17,161 bases of DNA from assembly GCA_016303085.1 (NCBI GenBank), contig JAEDMI010000025.1:1-17161 (forward strand), given 5' to 3'. Shown in pieces: positions 7,024-15,463 of this stretch. The notes beneath the pieces were generated by a model. That model worked only from the letters and a program-made list of their open reading frames with translations. It was not told the origin of the DNA and did not search any database. A program made the position numbers and the translations under genes. This stretch comes from Acetatifactor sp. Its GTDB lineage: Bacteria > Bacillota > Clostridia > Lachnospirales > Lachnospiraceae. How positions within the stretch are numbered: position 1 is the first letter of the stretch; every line of letters starts with the position of its first letter.

Positions 7024-8340
7024 CTACTTTTTTCTCTTTGCCAGCTGAATCTTTCGCATGGACTTAATCTCCTGGGTCAAAGGTCTCTTCGCCGGACAGA
7101 TAAAGCTACAGCATCCGCATTCACAGCATTCCATTCCATGATTCGCCACAAAGGCTTCCTCATCAAAGTGCTCTGCATAATCTGCAAGCCTGCTGGGGAT
7201 TACTCTGCCGGGACACACCTCCACACATCGTCCGCAGTTGATGCAGGGTCCCGGCTCCATGGCCGATACATCATCCTTAGAAAGCCCTAACAGCGCCGTT
7301 GATGTCTTGGTAGTAGGCACATTCAAATCAAACATACCGAAGCCCATCATGGGACCGCCGCAGATAATCTTTTCGGGAGTAGTCTTAAAGCCGCCTGCCT
7401 CATCCAGAATCTCCTGATAGCTCATACCGATTTTCACCCGGAAATTTCTTGGATTGGCAACTGCATCCCCTGTAACGGTGACGATTCTTTCAATCAAAGG
7501 TCGCCCTTCCGTAACCGCACGATAAATTGCCACAACGGTATCCACATTGTTTACCACGCAGCCCACATCCGCCGGAAGCATGGTAGAATTGATTTTTCTT
7601 CCCGTGGTAGCATATATCAGCTGTCTCTCGCCTCCCTGGGGATACTTGGTTTTCAACGCCTTGACACTGATTCTGGGCTCATCTTTTGTCAACTGCCTGA
7701 GCAGAGAAATACAGTCCGGCTTATTATCCTCCACCGCCAGAATTCCCCTTGCATTGTCAAAGAGCTTTAAAATTATTTTTAATCCGCCGATTAGCTTTTC
7801 CGGCTCCTCCAACATTCTGCGGTAGTCGGACGTCAGATAGGGTTCGCATTCCGCACAGTTGGCAATACAGTAATCAATCTCTTCCGGTTCCTTCGGCGAA
7901 AGTTTTACATGGGTGGGAAACCCTGCGCCTCCCATTCCCACAATTCCGGCTTCCCGGATAATATCAATAATTTCCTCCCGGCTGAGCTTTTCCAACGGAG
8001 CAGAAGGATAAAACCCCACATCCTCATACAGTCCGTCATTCTCCACCACAATACTCATAATCAAATCCCCGGTGACAACACGTCTGGGCTCAATCGCCTT
8101 TACCGTGCCGGAGACGGACGCATATACAGGTGCAGACACAAAACCTCCGCTCTCGGCAATCTTTTGCCCTGCCAACACTCTGTCTCCCTTTGCCACAATG
8201 GCCTTTGCCGGTGCGCCGATGTGTTGGGACAACGGGTATACAAGTTCCCCTTTGGGCAGAATATCCTGAATCGGTTTATCCTTTGACAGTTCCTTGCCGT
8301 CGTACGGATGTATACCGCCCACAAATGTCAACTTTGCCAT
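7024..8340 (-). CDS. rnfC: Rnf complex subunit C, NADH/FMN and 4Fe-4S subunit; first gene of rnfCDGEAB
   Basis: A 438-residue peripheral subunit that exchanges electrons with NAD(H). The N-terminal ~110 residues form a lipoyl/barrel-sandwich-like region. A nucleotide/flavin-binding region follows with the glycine-rich GMGGAGFPTHVKL at about 135-147 and ECEPYLTSD at 164-172. Then come a SLBB-like segment (about 280-325) and a double 4Fe-4S domain with Cys366/369/372/376 and Cys405/408/411/415. All hallmark residues are present. It lacks the long Lys/Ala-rich C-terminal extension of enterobacterial RnfC, as in other Clostridia. Start ATG 8340; AAAGG sites lie at one and at about 13 bases, so the ribosome site is not ideal. 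Its promoter must lie in 8341-8499; I could not choose one. Confidence 0.96.
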   Translation of the reverse strand: MAKLTFVGGIHPYDGKELSKDKPIQDILPKGELVYPLSQHIGAPAKAIVAKGDRVLAGQKIAESGGFVSAPVYASVSGTVKAIEPRRVVTGDLIMSIVVENDGLYEDVGFYPSAPLEKLSREEIIDIIREAGIVGMGGAGFPTHVKLSPKEPEEIDYCIANCAECEPYLTSDYRRMLEEPEKLIGGLKIILKLFDNARGILAVEDNKPDCISLLRQLTKDEPRISVKALKTKYPQGGERQLIYATTGRKINSTMLPADVGCVVNNVDTVVAIYRAVTEGRPLIERIVTVTGDAVANPRNFRVKIGMSYQEILDEAGGFKTTPEKIICGGPMMGFGMFDLNVPTTKTSTALLGLSKDDVSAMEPGPCINCGRCVEVCPGRVIPSRLADYAEHFDEEAFVANHGMECCECGCCSFICPAKRPLTQEIKSMRKIQLAKRKK

Positions 8341-8391
8341 ACCTTTCTAACATCCTTTCCAACAAATATTTTCATGCTTTTATGTCGAATT

Positions 8392-8419
8392 TTGCAGAAC
8401 CGCTCTCATTAAATATACT
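8392..8419 (+). promoter_or_regulatory. putative promoter for the exonuclease gene
   Basis: TTGCAG (8392-8397), a 16-base spacer and TATACT (8414-8419) lie in the AT-rich 159-base region between the divergent rnfC and exonuclease genes. A second candidate closer to the gene is an extended -10, TGC then TATCAT (8462-8467), but without a fair -35. The opposite strand must also hold the rnf operon promoter here; I saw no convincing match for it. Confidence 0.3.
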
Positions 8420-8499
8420 ATTTTTTTCAATAAAATACTACTGTAAATTTTCATTTTATGCTATCATATAAACAAAAGATTTTACACAGGAGGTTTGCC

Positions 8500-9603
8500 A
8501 TGAAAATTTCAGAGGAAACTATGGATAACTTTTCCATTTCCTATCCCCTCGACAGGCTTGCGCCCATAGAACGCATCCTTTTTATCGACATTGAGACCAC
8601 CGGCTTTACAGCGCGTTCCTCCTATCTTTACATGATAGGCTGCGCCTATTATCTGGCCGGAAAATGGCACACTATACAATGGATGGCAGAGAATTACAGT
8701 CAGGAAAAAGACATTCTGGCCGCCTTTTTTGAGTTTGCAAAGCTTTACCGTTACCTTGTTCACTTCAACGGCAATAACTTTGACCTTCCTTTTATCACGC
8801 AGAAATGCGAGCAGTTTTCCCTGCCCTACACCTTTGACAATTTCCGGGGAATCGATTTGTACAAGAGAATTGCACCCTACAAGTTCTTTTTAAAACTTCC
8901 CAACTGTAAACAACGCACTCTGGAACAGTTTCTGGGAATTGACCGCAAGGATATTTTTTCCGGAGGAGAATTGATTGGCATATACCATGACTACGTGAAA
9001 AATCCGACCGAATTCTCCGAAAATGCCTTGTTTCTTCACAATGCGGACGATTTGAAGGGAATGCTGGAAACTTTACCCATGCTTGCATATTACGATTTAT
9101 TTAACCAACCCGTAAAGGCAAAAAAGGTTCAGGCAAATTATTATAAGGATGTAAACGGTAACAAGCGCAAAGAACTGCTTATCACCATCGTTCCCGACAC
9201 GTCTCTCCCCAGACAGGTTTATGCATCGGCCGGAAATTGCTTCTTCCGTGGGGAAGGTTCGGAAGCAACCCTGAAGATTCCAATCTACGAAGAAGAACTG
9301 AAATATTTTTATTCCAATTACCATGATTATTATTATCTTCCCACAGAAGATGTTGCACTGCACAAGTCGGTAGCAGGCTTTGTGGACAAGGAACACCGCA
9401 TCCCCGCCTCTGCTGCAAACTGCTATACCAGAAAATTTTCCAATTATCTTCCTCAGTGGGATATTGTGTTTGAGCCCTTTTTTAAGCGTGACTACAAGAG
9501 CAGAGAGTTGTTCTTTGAACTTACGGATGATATTAAAAAGGATCGTCCGGCCTTTTCAAAATACGCATCTCATGTGTTGACAATGATGGCATCCACATAC
9601 TAA
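8500..9603 (+). CDS. DEDD-type 3'-5' exonuclease / RNase H-like protein (YprB family)
   Basis: A 367-residue protein. The N-terminal ~200 residues carry the exonuclease motifs in order: FIDIETTG (Asp30, Glu32), HFNGNNFDLPF (Asp95), and HNADDLKGM (His180, Asp184). These are the four acidic metal ligands plus the general-base histidine. The family degrades nucleic acid from the 3' end by a two-metal mechanism; the substrate in the cell is not known. The remaining ~165 residues are rich in Tyr and Phe and match no domain I can name. I chose ATG 8500 because AGGAGG (8488-8493) lies six bases upstream; an in-frame ATG at 8458 lacks such a site. It is monocistronic, divergent from rnfC and convergent with cheR. 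Confidence 0.85.
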   Translation: MKISEETMDNFSISYPLDRLAPIERILFIDIETTGFTARSSYLYMIGCAYYLAGKWHTIQWMAENYSQEKDILAAFFEFAKLYRYLVHFNGNNFDLPFITQKCEQFSLPYTFDNFRGIDLYKRIAPYKFFLKLPNCKQRTLEQFLGIDRKDIFSGGELIGIYHDYVKNPTEFSENALFLHNADDLKGMLETLPMLAYYDLFNQPVKAKKVQANYYKDVNGNKRKELLITIVPDTSLPRQVYASAGNCFFRGEGSEATLKIPIYEEELKYFYSNYHDYYYLPTEDVALHKSVAGFVDKEHRIPASAANCYTRKFSNYLPQWDIVFEPFFKRDYKSRELFFELTDDIKKDRPAFSKYASHVLTMMASTY

Positions 9604-9632
9604 AAAAAGGAACTCCCAGGAGTTCCTTTTTC
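9603..9632. terminator. bidirectional intrinsic terminator between the exonuclease gene and cheR
   Basis: GGAACTCC (9609-9616) pairs with GGAGTTCC (9619-9626) around a very short loop (about four bases once the closing pairs open). The stem is flanked by a run of A on the left (9602-9608) and TTTTT on the right (9627-9631), so it works as a terminator on both strands. It sits exactly between two convergent stop codons. Confidence 0.88.
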
Positions 9633-9633
9633 A

Positions 9634-10410
9634 TTATGGTTTCTGATAGAAAAACGAATTTTTCCGTTCATAACCCATCTCTTTGTAGTTGATAATCTGC
9701 TCTGTACTCCCGATAAACAGGACACCGCCGGAAGACAGAGACCTGTAAAATTTGCGGAACACCTCGTCCTTTGCTTCCTCCGTAAAATAAATCAGAACAT
9801 TACGGCAGACAATCAGGTGATAATCCGTAGGATAAGCATCTTTCAGCAGGTTGTGCTCCTTGAATTCTACCCTTGCCTTAATCTCGTCCGAAATCTTGTA
9901 GGACGCTCCAACACCTGTAAAGTACTTCTTTTTCAGGTCATCGGGCACCGCCGCAATACTTTTCTCCGAATATAGGCCTACCTTTGCTTTTGCAATAACC
10001 TGCTTGTCCAGGTCAGTTGCATAAATTTTAATATTGTTCAGAGGTAAATGTCTGGAAAGAGCCATAACCAGAGAATAGGGTTCGTCACCTGTAGAGCAGG
10101 CGGCACTCCATATTTTCAGATTTTTCCCAAACTTTTTAATCAGTTCGGGAATCACCTGCTCGTCCATCAATTTCCACTGTTCCGGATTTCTGTAAAATTC
10201 AGACACGTTGATGGTAATGTAGTTGACAAACTCCTCAAACAATTCCTTGTCCGATTTCAAGCCAAGTACATATTTGTCATAGCCTACAATCTTGTGTTTG
10301 GCTATCAGCGTGTCAATACGGCGTTTCATCTGCTTCTCTTTATAGCAGTTCAAATCAATGGAAGTCAGCGCCAATATTTCCTTCTTAAAGTACTCGTAAT
10401 CATATGCCAT
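9634..10410 (-). CDS. cheR: CheR chemotaxis protein methyltransferase
   Basis: CheR transfers methyl groups from S-adenosylmethionine to glutamates of chemoreceptors during adaptation. This 258-residue protein has the N-terminal helical CheR_N part (about 4-65), the NVSEFYRNP turn at 68-76, the SAM-binding WSAACSTGDEPYSL at 101-114, ATDLD at 131-135, and CRNVLIYF at 202-209. Length is normal for a CheR without extra domains. I prefer ATG 10410, with AGGGTGG about nine bases upstream, over a GTG at 10422 that overlaps that site. It follows rpsA after 41 bases on the same strand, away from any visible chemotaxis cluster. It ends at the bidirectional terminator. Confidence 0.92.
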   Translation of the reverse strand: MAYDYEYFKKEILALTSIDLNCYKEKQMKRRIDTLIAKHKIVGYDKYVLGLKSDKELFEEFVNYITINVSEFYRNPEQWKLMDEQVIPELIKKFGKNLKIWSAACSTGDEPYSLVMALSRHLPLNNIKIYATDLDKQVIAKAKVGLYSEKSIAAVPDDLKKKYFTGVGASYKISDEIKARVEFKEHNLLKDAYPTDYHLIVCRNVLIYFTEEAKDEVFRKFYRSLSSGGVLFIGSTEQIINYKEMGYERKNSFFYQKP

Positions 10411-10451
10411 GCATACACCCACCCTGACTTTATCTGTTGGTATCCGTGCTT

Positions 10452-11591
10452 TTATTCCTCTTCCTGCGCTGCGATTACAGCATCAATGTCAACGGGAACT
10501 ACATCCTCATCAGACTCCTCTACTGCTTCGGAAGGCTCAGGAGCATACATTTCCTTTATGCTCAGAGAAATTCTTCTGTCTGCCTCGTTCAGGTCAACTA
10601 CCTTTGCGGTAACTTCCTCTCCTACGCTCAGCACATCAGCAGGCTTGTCGACATGCTCCTTGGAAATCTGGGAAACATGAAGCAGTGCATCTACGCCGGG
10701 CTCCAGTTCAATAAATGCGCCGAAATCGGTCATCCTTGCCACTTTACCTGTAACGACGTTGCCTACGGCATACTTGCTTGCCGCATCCTTCCAGGGATTA
10801 GCATCATCAAACTTCAGGGAAAGGGCAATCTTGCTACCGCTGATTTCCTTGATGAGAACATTCAGCTTTTCGCCAACCTTGAACACCTTCTTGGGATGTT
10901 CCACGCGTCCCCAGGACATCTCAGAAATATGAAGTAAGCCGTCTGCTCCGCCCAAATCGATAAATGCACCAAAATCGGTAACATTCTTTACGGTGCCTTC
11001 TACGATATCACCTTCATGGATTCTCTCAAACAACTCTTTCTGAAGTTCTGCCTTCTGTGCGGCAACAAGCTGTCTGCGGTCTCCGATGTATCTTCTTCTC
11101 TTAGGATTGTACTCGCTGATTACAAATTCAATCTCCTGTCCGGCATACTTGGACAAATCCTTTTCATAAGTGTCGGAAACAAGGCTCGCAGGGATGAAAA
11201 TTCTGACCTCATCCACCACAACACTCAAGCCGCCTTCCAGCACCTGTGAAACAGTTGCCTTCAGCACTTCCTTGTTGTTGTATGCTTCTTCAATTCTCTT
11301 GTTTCCTCTGTCTGCGGCAAGTCTCTTGTAGGTCAATACGACCTGACCTTCTCCGTCATTTACCTTCAGCACCTTAACTTCCATGGTGTCGCCGGGCTTT
11401 ACCACCGTTGTCAGGTCAACACTAGAGTCATTGGTATACTCGTTTTTTGTGAGAATACCGTCTGACTTGTATCCGATATTCAAAACGATTTCATCTGTCT
11501 TGACATCGATGACTGTACCTTCGACTACCTCTCCTGCATGTATTGTCTTAATTGAATCTTCCAACATTTGTTCAAAAGTTAATTCTGACAT
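10452..11591 (-). CDS. rpsA: 30S ribosomal protein S1 homologue with four S1 domains
   Basis: A 379-residue protein with four OB-fold S1 repeats at about 18-89, 106-174, 193-261 and 276-346, then an acidic tail (351-379, rich in Glu and Asp). Repeats 3 and 4 keep the strong S1 signature (VTDFGAFIDL, DGLLHISE; MTDFGAFIEL, DALLHVSQ). Repeats 1 and 2 are more divergent, as usual in Gram-positive S1 homologues. It binds single-stranded RNA and is thought to help translation, though its ribosome role in Firmicutes is less clear than in E. coli. ATG 11591 has GAGGAGG inside the ispH coding end and overlaps ispH by 20 bases in the +1 frame. In several Clostridia the two are one fused protein. Confidence 0.93.
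   Translation of the reverse strand: MSELTFEQMLEDSIKTIHAGEVVEGTVIDVKTDEIVLNIGYKSDGILTKNEYTNDSSVDLTTVVKPGDTMEVKVLKVNDGEGQVVLTYKRLAADRGNKRIEEAYNNKEVLKATVSQVLEGGLSVVVDEVRIFIPASLVSDTYEKDLSKYAGQEIEFVISEYNPKRRRYIGDRRQLVAAQKAELQKELFERIHEGDIVEGTVKNVTDFGAFIDLGGADGLLHISEMSWGRVEHPKKVFKVGEKLNVLIKEISGSKIALSLKFDDANPWKDAASKYAVGNVVTGKVARMTDFGAFIELEPGVDALLHVSQISKEHVDKPADVLSVGEEVTAKVVDLNEADRRISLSIKEMYAPEPSEAVEESDEDVVPVDIDAVIAAQEEE
11572..11591 (-). other. ispH/rpsA coding overlap with a possible +1 slip site
   Basis: The ispH frame ends AAC-TTT-TGA (11580-11572). A Phe-tRNA on TTT can slip one base forward onto another TTT (11576-11574), and the next codon is then GAA in the rpsA frame. The overlap certainly permits translational coupling. 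Recoding is only a possibility suggested by the slippery UUU-U followed by UGA. Confidence 0.25.
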
Positions 11592-12441
11592 AATTTTGAA
11601 CCTCCTCGATTAATTTATTTGGGGTGGAAGCCCCCGCTGTAATACCCACCAGGCGAACAGTTTTAGGTAGTTCTAAACGCAAGTCATCCAGTGTCTGTAT
11701 AAAATAGGTATTTGCACACTCCTCGCTGCATATTTCATACAGCTTTCTTGTATTGGAACTGTGCCTGCCTCCTATTACAATCATCACATCAGCCTCTGTC
11801 GCAAGAGTTCTGGCGGAACGCTGACGTTCTTCTGTTGCGCTGCATATAGTATTCACAACACTAACATTGTAACCTTTTTTTTCAAAAATTTCAACTATAT
11901 AATGAAATTTATTGTAGTTAAATGTCGTTTGAGACACAATACAGATTTTTCTGTCATTCGGAAGGACAAATCTCTCTGCCTCCAGCGGCTCCTCCAGCAC
12001 AGTCACCGGCCCCCGGCACCACCCCACAATGCCCTCCACTTCCGGGTGTCCGGGATTTCCCACAATGACAATATGGTTGCCTTCCTCGCTCTGCCTACTG
12101 ACAATTTTGTGAATTCTCTTTACAAAAGGGCAAGTGGCGTCAATACACTCCAGCCCTTTTTCCTCCAAAATACGGTAAATTTCTTCAGGAACCCCATGTG
12201 CCCGGATAATCACGGCTGCGCTTTCTTCACCTGCTTTGCAGTTTGGAAGCATCTTCAGGGCATCCTTATTTTCCAGCACTTTCACGCCTTTCTCCGCCAA
12301 TTCCCGCACTACCTCTTCGTTGTGTACGATCGGGCCATAGGTGTATATAGTTTTCCCCTTTTCCAGCTGTTCATACACAGTGTCCACCGCGCGCCTGACT
12401 CCGAAGCAGAAACCTGCGCATTCAGCAAGTCTGATTTCCAT
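11572..12441 (-). CDS. ispH: 4-hydroxy-3-methylbut-2-enyl diphosphate reductase
   Basis: IspH performs the last step of the MEP isoprenoid pathway, reducing HMBPP to IPP and DMAPP with a [4Fe-4S] cluster. The 289-residue protein has the three cluster cysteines, Cys12 (AGFCFGV), Cys104 (DATCPFV) and Cys200 (NTICSAT), and the substrate-site residues His40, His82 (RAHGVP), His132 and Glu134 (GNPGHPEVEG). The SATEERQ block is intact. Full family length. ATG 12441 has GGAGGG about nine bases upstream; cmk ends 49 bases before it. Its last codons hold the rpsA ribosome site and start. The cmk-ispH-rpsA order is common in Clostridia; an acyltransferase gene (plsC) often found between cmk and ispH is absent here. 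Confidence 0.95.
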   Translation of the reverse strand: MEIRLAECAGFCFGVRRAVDTVYEQLEKGKTIYTYGPIVHNEEVVRELAEKGVKVLENKDALKMLPNCKAGEESAAVIIRAHGVPEEIYRILEEKGLECIDATCPFVKRIHKIVSRQSEEGNHIVIVGNPGHPEVEGIVGWCRGPVTVLEEPLEAERFVLPNDRKICIVSQTTFNYNKFHYIVEIFEKKGYNVSVVNTICSATEERQRSARTLATEADVMIVIGGRHSSNTRKLYEICSEECANTYFIQTLDDLRLELPKTVRLVGITAGASTPNKLIEEVQNYVRINF

Positions 12442-12490
12442 AAAATTTTTCCCTCCGACTATTGCATCTTAATTCCTCTTTTCGGGAAAA

Positions 12491-13150
12491 TTATTTTTTG
12501 CAAAGGGATATTATTTTTTCAATCACTTCGTCCACCGTCATTTCCGAAGTATCCACAAGAATTGCATCCTCCGCCTGTTTTAGCGGAGAGACCTCTCTGT
12601 GCATATCCCGATAATCCCGCTCCTCGATATCTGCCCGGATTTGTTCCAAATCGCATTCTTCCCCTTTTGCCGCCAGTTCATCATAACGGCGCTTTGCACG
12701 GACTTCGCTGCTTGCGGTAAGATATATTTTTGTCTGTGCATTTGGAAGCACACAAGTTCCGATATCCCTTCCGTCCATGATACAGTCGCTCTCGGCAGCC
12801 AGCTTATGCTGAAGTTCCACCAGCTTTTTTCGCACCTGAGGAATGGCACTGACAGCGGACGCTGCCTTTCCTACCTCTTCTGTTCTCAGAAAAGCATTTA
12901 CGTTTTCCCCATTCAGAAGTACCACCTGTACGCCGTCCTCATAGCGAATTGTGATGTCTGTCTCCTTACAGTTCTCGATAATTTTTTCCGTATCCTGCAA
13001 ATTCACGCCGTGACGAAGCATATACAGCGCCATGGCCCGGTACATTGCCCCGGTATCCACATAAATGAGGTTCAATTTTTTTGCCACTGCCTTCGCAATG
13101 GTACTTTTGCCTGCACCTGCCGGTCCATCGATTGCAACGTTATAACTCAT
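12491..13150 (-). CDS. cmk: cytidylate kinase (CMP/dCMP kinase)
   Basis: Phosphorylates CMP and dCMP with ATP. The 219-residue protein has the Walker A loop GPAGAGKST (9-17), the DTGAMYRA block (32-39), DGRDIGT (126-132), and the lid-region arginines in ERDYRDMHRE (177-186). Length is normal. I chose ATG 13150: AGGAGAG lies about seven bases upstream and the family starts just before the Walker loop. A longer frame reaching 13246 would add 32 residues unlike the family. The 92-base gap to the BaiN-like gene holds no stem-loop I can see, so it is probably in the same transcript. Confidence 0.95.
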   Translation of the reverse strand: MSYNVAIDGPAGAGKSTIAKAVAKKLNLIYVDTGAMYRAMALYMLRHGVNLQDTEKIIENCKETDITIRYEDGVQVVLLNGENVNAFLRTEEVGKAASAVSAIPQVRKKLVELQHKLAAESDCIMDGRDIGTCVLPNAQTKIYLTASSEVRAKRRYDELAAKGEECDLEQIRADIEERDYRDMHREVSPLKQAEDAILVDTSEMTVDEVIEKIISLCKK

Positions 13151-13242
13151 ATTTTTCTCTCCTATTCTTCTCACTGAATGATTCCGTATTCCAACTGAAA
13201 ACATTCGAACAAAGCCGTGTGGCATGAATGTGTCCGTTACTG

Positions 13243-14460
13243 TCATAAAGAGCTTCCCGCCAGATGTCCCGTAGACCAGGCAATCTGTAAATTGAAGCCT
13301 CCTGTCAGAGCATCCAAATCCAGTACCTCTCCCGCAAAATACAGCCCCATTACTTTCTTGGATTCCATGGTGGATGGATTGATGTCCTTCACCGATACCC
13401 CTCCTCTGGTAATAATTGCCTCCGCAAAATTTCTTGTTCCCGTCACTGTCAAGGGAAGGTTCTTGATGAGGTTCACAAAGCTTCTTCTCTCCTCCCTGGT
13501 AATTTCATTTACCTTTTTATCCGGATGAATCCCGGAAAGCGCAATCATCACCGGAATCAATTTTATGGGGAACAGCCCGCCCAAAGCATTCCTGAACTGC
13601 CTGTTCTTATTTCCCTCAAAATCCCTGAGCAGGCGTTTATCCAGCTGTTCTTCATCCATGGCCGGCTTTAAATCAAGCATCACCTCAGTGTTCCCTCCCG
13701 GCACATAAAAGCTGCTGGCGGAAAGAACCAGCGGCCCACTGATGCCAAAATGGGTGAACAGCATTTCGCCGAAGCCCTCATATACTTCACGCTTCCCGCA
13801 AATCAGCCGCAAAGATACATTTTTCAGAGCCAGTCCCATCAGCTGTCCGCACCATTCTTCCTCAATATTAAAGGGAACCAGGGCAGGTCTTGTCTCCGTC
13901 ACCCTATGTCCCGTTTCTTCCGCGAATCGGTAGCCGTCACCCGTGGAACCTGTGGAGGGATAAGAAATTCCTCCCGTGCAGACAACAACGTTATCGGCAG
14001 ACAATTTTTTACCGTCTTCGAGAATTACACCTGTTATCCGCCCATCTTCCACACAAAGCTTTTTTACCACAGTATGAAGCCTGATTTCTACTCCTCTTTT
14101 TTCCAATTCCCGCCGAAATGCCGCAATGACATCCGAAGAATGATCCGACACCGGAAAAACTCTCTCCCCACGCTCCGTTTTCAACGGACATCCCGCCTGT
14201 TCCAGGAAGTCCATAACAGCTCTGTTATCAAAGCTGTAAAAGGCGCTGTACAAAAATTTCGGATTGGTACAGACATTTGCCAAAAGGGTCTCCGTATCCG
14301 CAGCATTTGTCACATTGCAGCGCCCCTTGCCGGTAATAAAAAGCTTCTTCCCCAACTTTTCGTTTTTTTCAATCAGGCAAACCTGTCTTCCTCTGCCCGC
14401 AGCAGCTACCGCCGCCATCATTCCCGACGCACCGCCGCCCACTATTATGACACGCTTCAT
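13243..14460 (-). CDS. NAD(P)/FAD-dependent oxidoreductase of the HI0933/YhiN/BaiN family
   Basis: A 405-residue flavoprotein. An FAD Rossmann motif VGGGASGMMAA opens the chain (7-17), followed by the family signature around GKKLFITGKGRCNVTN (37-52), a second cofactor segment VVCTGGISYPSTG near 160-172, and the C-terminal FAD-contact motif GEVLDLDALTGGFNLQIAW. One member, BaiN, has been linked to bile-acid 7-dehydroxylation. Most copies, including those next to cmk as here, have no proven substrate, so I do not assign that role. GGAGG lies about 12 bases before ATG 14460, a longish spacing. It follows the RpiR-type gene after 29 bases. Confidence 0.9.
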   Translation of the reverse strand: MKRVIIVGGGASGMMAAVAAAGRGRQVCLIEKNEKLGKKLFITGKGRCNVTNAADTETLLANVCTNPKFLYSAFYSFDNRAVMDFLEQAGCPLKTERGERVFPVSDHSSDVIAAFRRELEKRGVEIRLHTVVKKLCVEDGRITGVILEDGKKLSADNVVVCTGGISYPSTGSTGDGYRFAEETGHRVTETRPALVPFNIEEEWCGQLMGLALKNVSLRLICGKREVYEGFGEMLFTHFGISGPLVLSASSFYVPGGNTEVMLDLKPAMDEEQLDKRLLRDFEGNKNRQFRNALGGLFPIKLIPVMIALSGIHPDKKVNEITREERRSFVNLIKNLPLTVTGTRNFAEAIITRGGVSVKDINPSTMESKKVMGLYFAGEVLDLDALTGGFNLQIAWSTGHLAGSSL

Positions 14461-14489
14461 ATTTTTCTCGTTCCTCCGCCTCGGCAGTT

Positions 14490-15425
14490 TTACCTTTCTT
14501 CCATATCCTGTTCCCTGCGGAGAGAATAATTCAAGATAGGTTCATCATCAATAAAATTGATTTCGTCATTCAGATAAACCTGATAGTTATTCCAGGTTTC
14601 CTCCAGCATTTCCAGGTTCTTCTTTACCTCCTGAGGACACTTTAAACAAAGTGCCACCACAAGAGCATTTATTACGCTCAATGGTGCCACCAGCGAATCC
14701 ACAATGGATACCATATCGCTCCGGGCCAGAAGGTTGCAGGAAGAATACAGATTCATGGGAGAATTCACGGAATCCGTGATGGCAATTACTTTTGCGTTTC
14801 TATCGCTGGCAAATTCCATAGCCTTCAGGGTGCGCATGGAATATCTTGGAAAGCTGATGCCGATAAAGCAATCTTTTTCACCGATTCGTATCATCTGCTC
14901 AAAGGTTTCGCTGACGCTTGTAGTCTTCAGAAGCACTACTCCGCCACGAATCATATTCAGATAAAAATGAAGGAACTCCGCTAAGGGCTCATTACTGCGC
15001 AGCCCCATGATGTAGATGTTCTCCGCCGCAAGAATCGTGTTAACTGCCGACTCAAAAGCTGCCGGGTCCAAATTTTCTATGGTATGCCTGAGTTTTTCAA
15101 TATCGGCCGTTATCACGGAGGTTAACACCTCAGACTGTGTGCTTCTTCCATATATTGCATCCATCTTCTGAACGCTGTTCAGCTTACTCTTTACACACTC
15201 TTCCAGCGCCTTCTGAAATTCCGGATACCCCTCATAGCCGATTCCCGATGCAAAACGCACCACCGTGGATTCACTGATTCCCAAAGTCTCTCCCAGCTTT
15301 GCCGCCGTCATAAAAACAGCCTGGTCATAGTGCTCCGATATAAAGGAAGCAATGGCCTTATGGCTTTTACTCATCTTATTATACCGCTCTGATATTCTGC
15401 TCAAAATATCATATTGTTTTTCCAT
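14490..15425 (-). CDS. MurR/RpiR family transcriptional regulator (HTH plus SIS domain)
   Basis: A 311-residue regulator. The N-terminal HTH_6 domain (about 1-75) contains AAKLGETLGISESTVVRFA, a typical RpiR recognition helix region. The SIS domain, which binds phosphosugars in this family, covers about 110-240 (IYIMGLRSNEP, then FIGISFPRYSMRTLKAMEFA and VIAITDS). No sugar-metabolism gene lies nearby, so the ligand cannot be guessed from context. I chose ATG 15425, with GAAGGGA about seven bases upstream; a TTG at 15446 would add seven residues. tetR ends 38 bases upstream and the BaiN-like gene begins 29 bases downstream, so all three are probably co-transcribed. Confidence 0.9.
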   Translation of the reverse strand: MEKQYDILSRISERYNKMSKSHKAIASFISEHYDQAVFMTAAKLGETLGISESTVVRFASGIGYEGYPEFQKALEECVKSKLNSVQKMDAIYGRSTQSEVLTSVITADIEKLRHTIENLDPAAFESAVNTILAAENIYIMGLRSNEPLAEFLHFYLNMIRGGVVLLKTTSVSETFEQMIRIGEKDCFIGISFPRYSMRTLKAMEFASDRNAKVIAITDSVNSPMNLYSSCNLLARSDMVSIVDSLVAPLSVINALVVALCLKCPQEVKKNLEMLEETWNNYQVYLNDEINFIDDEPILNYSLRREQDMEER

Positions 15426-15463
15426 ATATATTCCCTTCGTCCGCAATAACTCCTATTGATATA

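Noticed and set aside
13151..13246. N-terminal extension of cmk
   Set aside because: The extra 32 residues are unlike the family; ATG 13150 has a good AGGAGAG site just upstream.
13243..14460. BaiN-like flavoprotein as evidence of a bile-acid 7-dehydroxylation locus
   Set aside because: No other bai gene is present, and this family member is commonly found beside cmk in Clostridia with unknown substrate.
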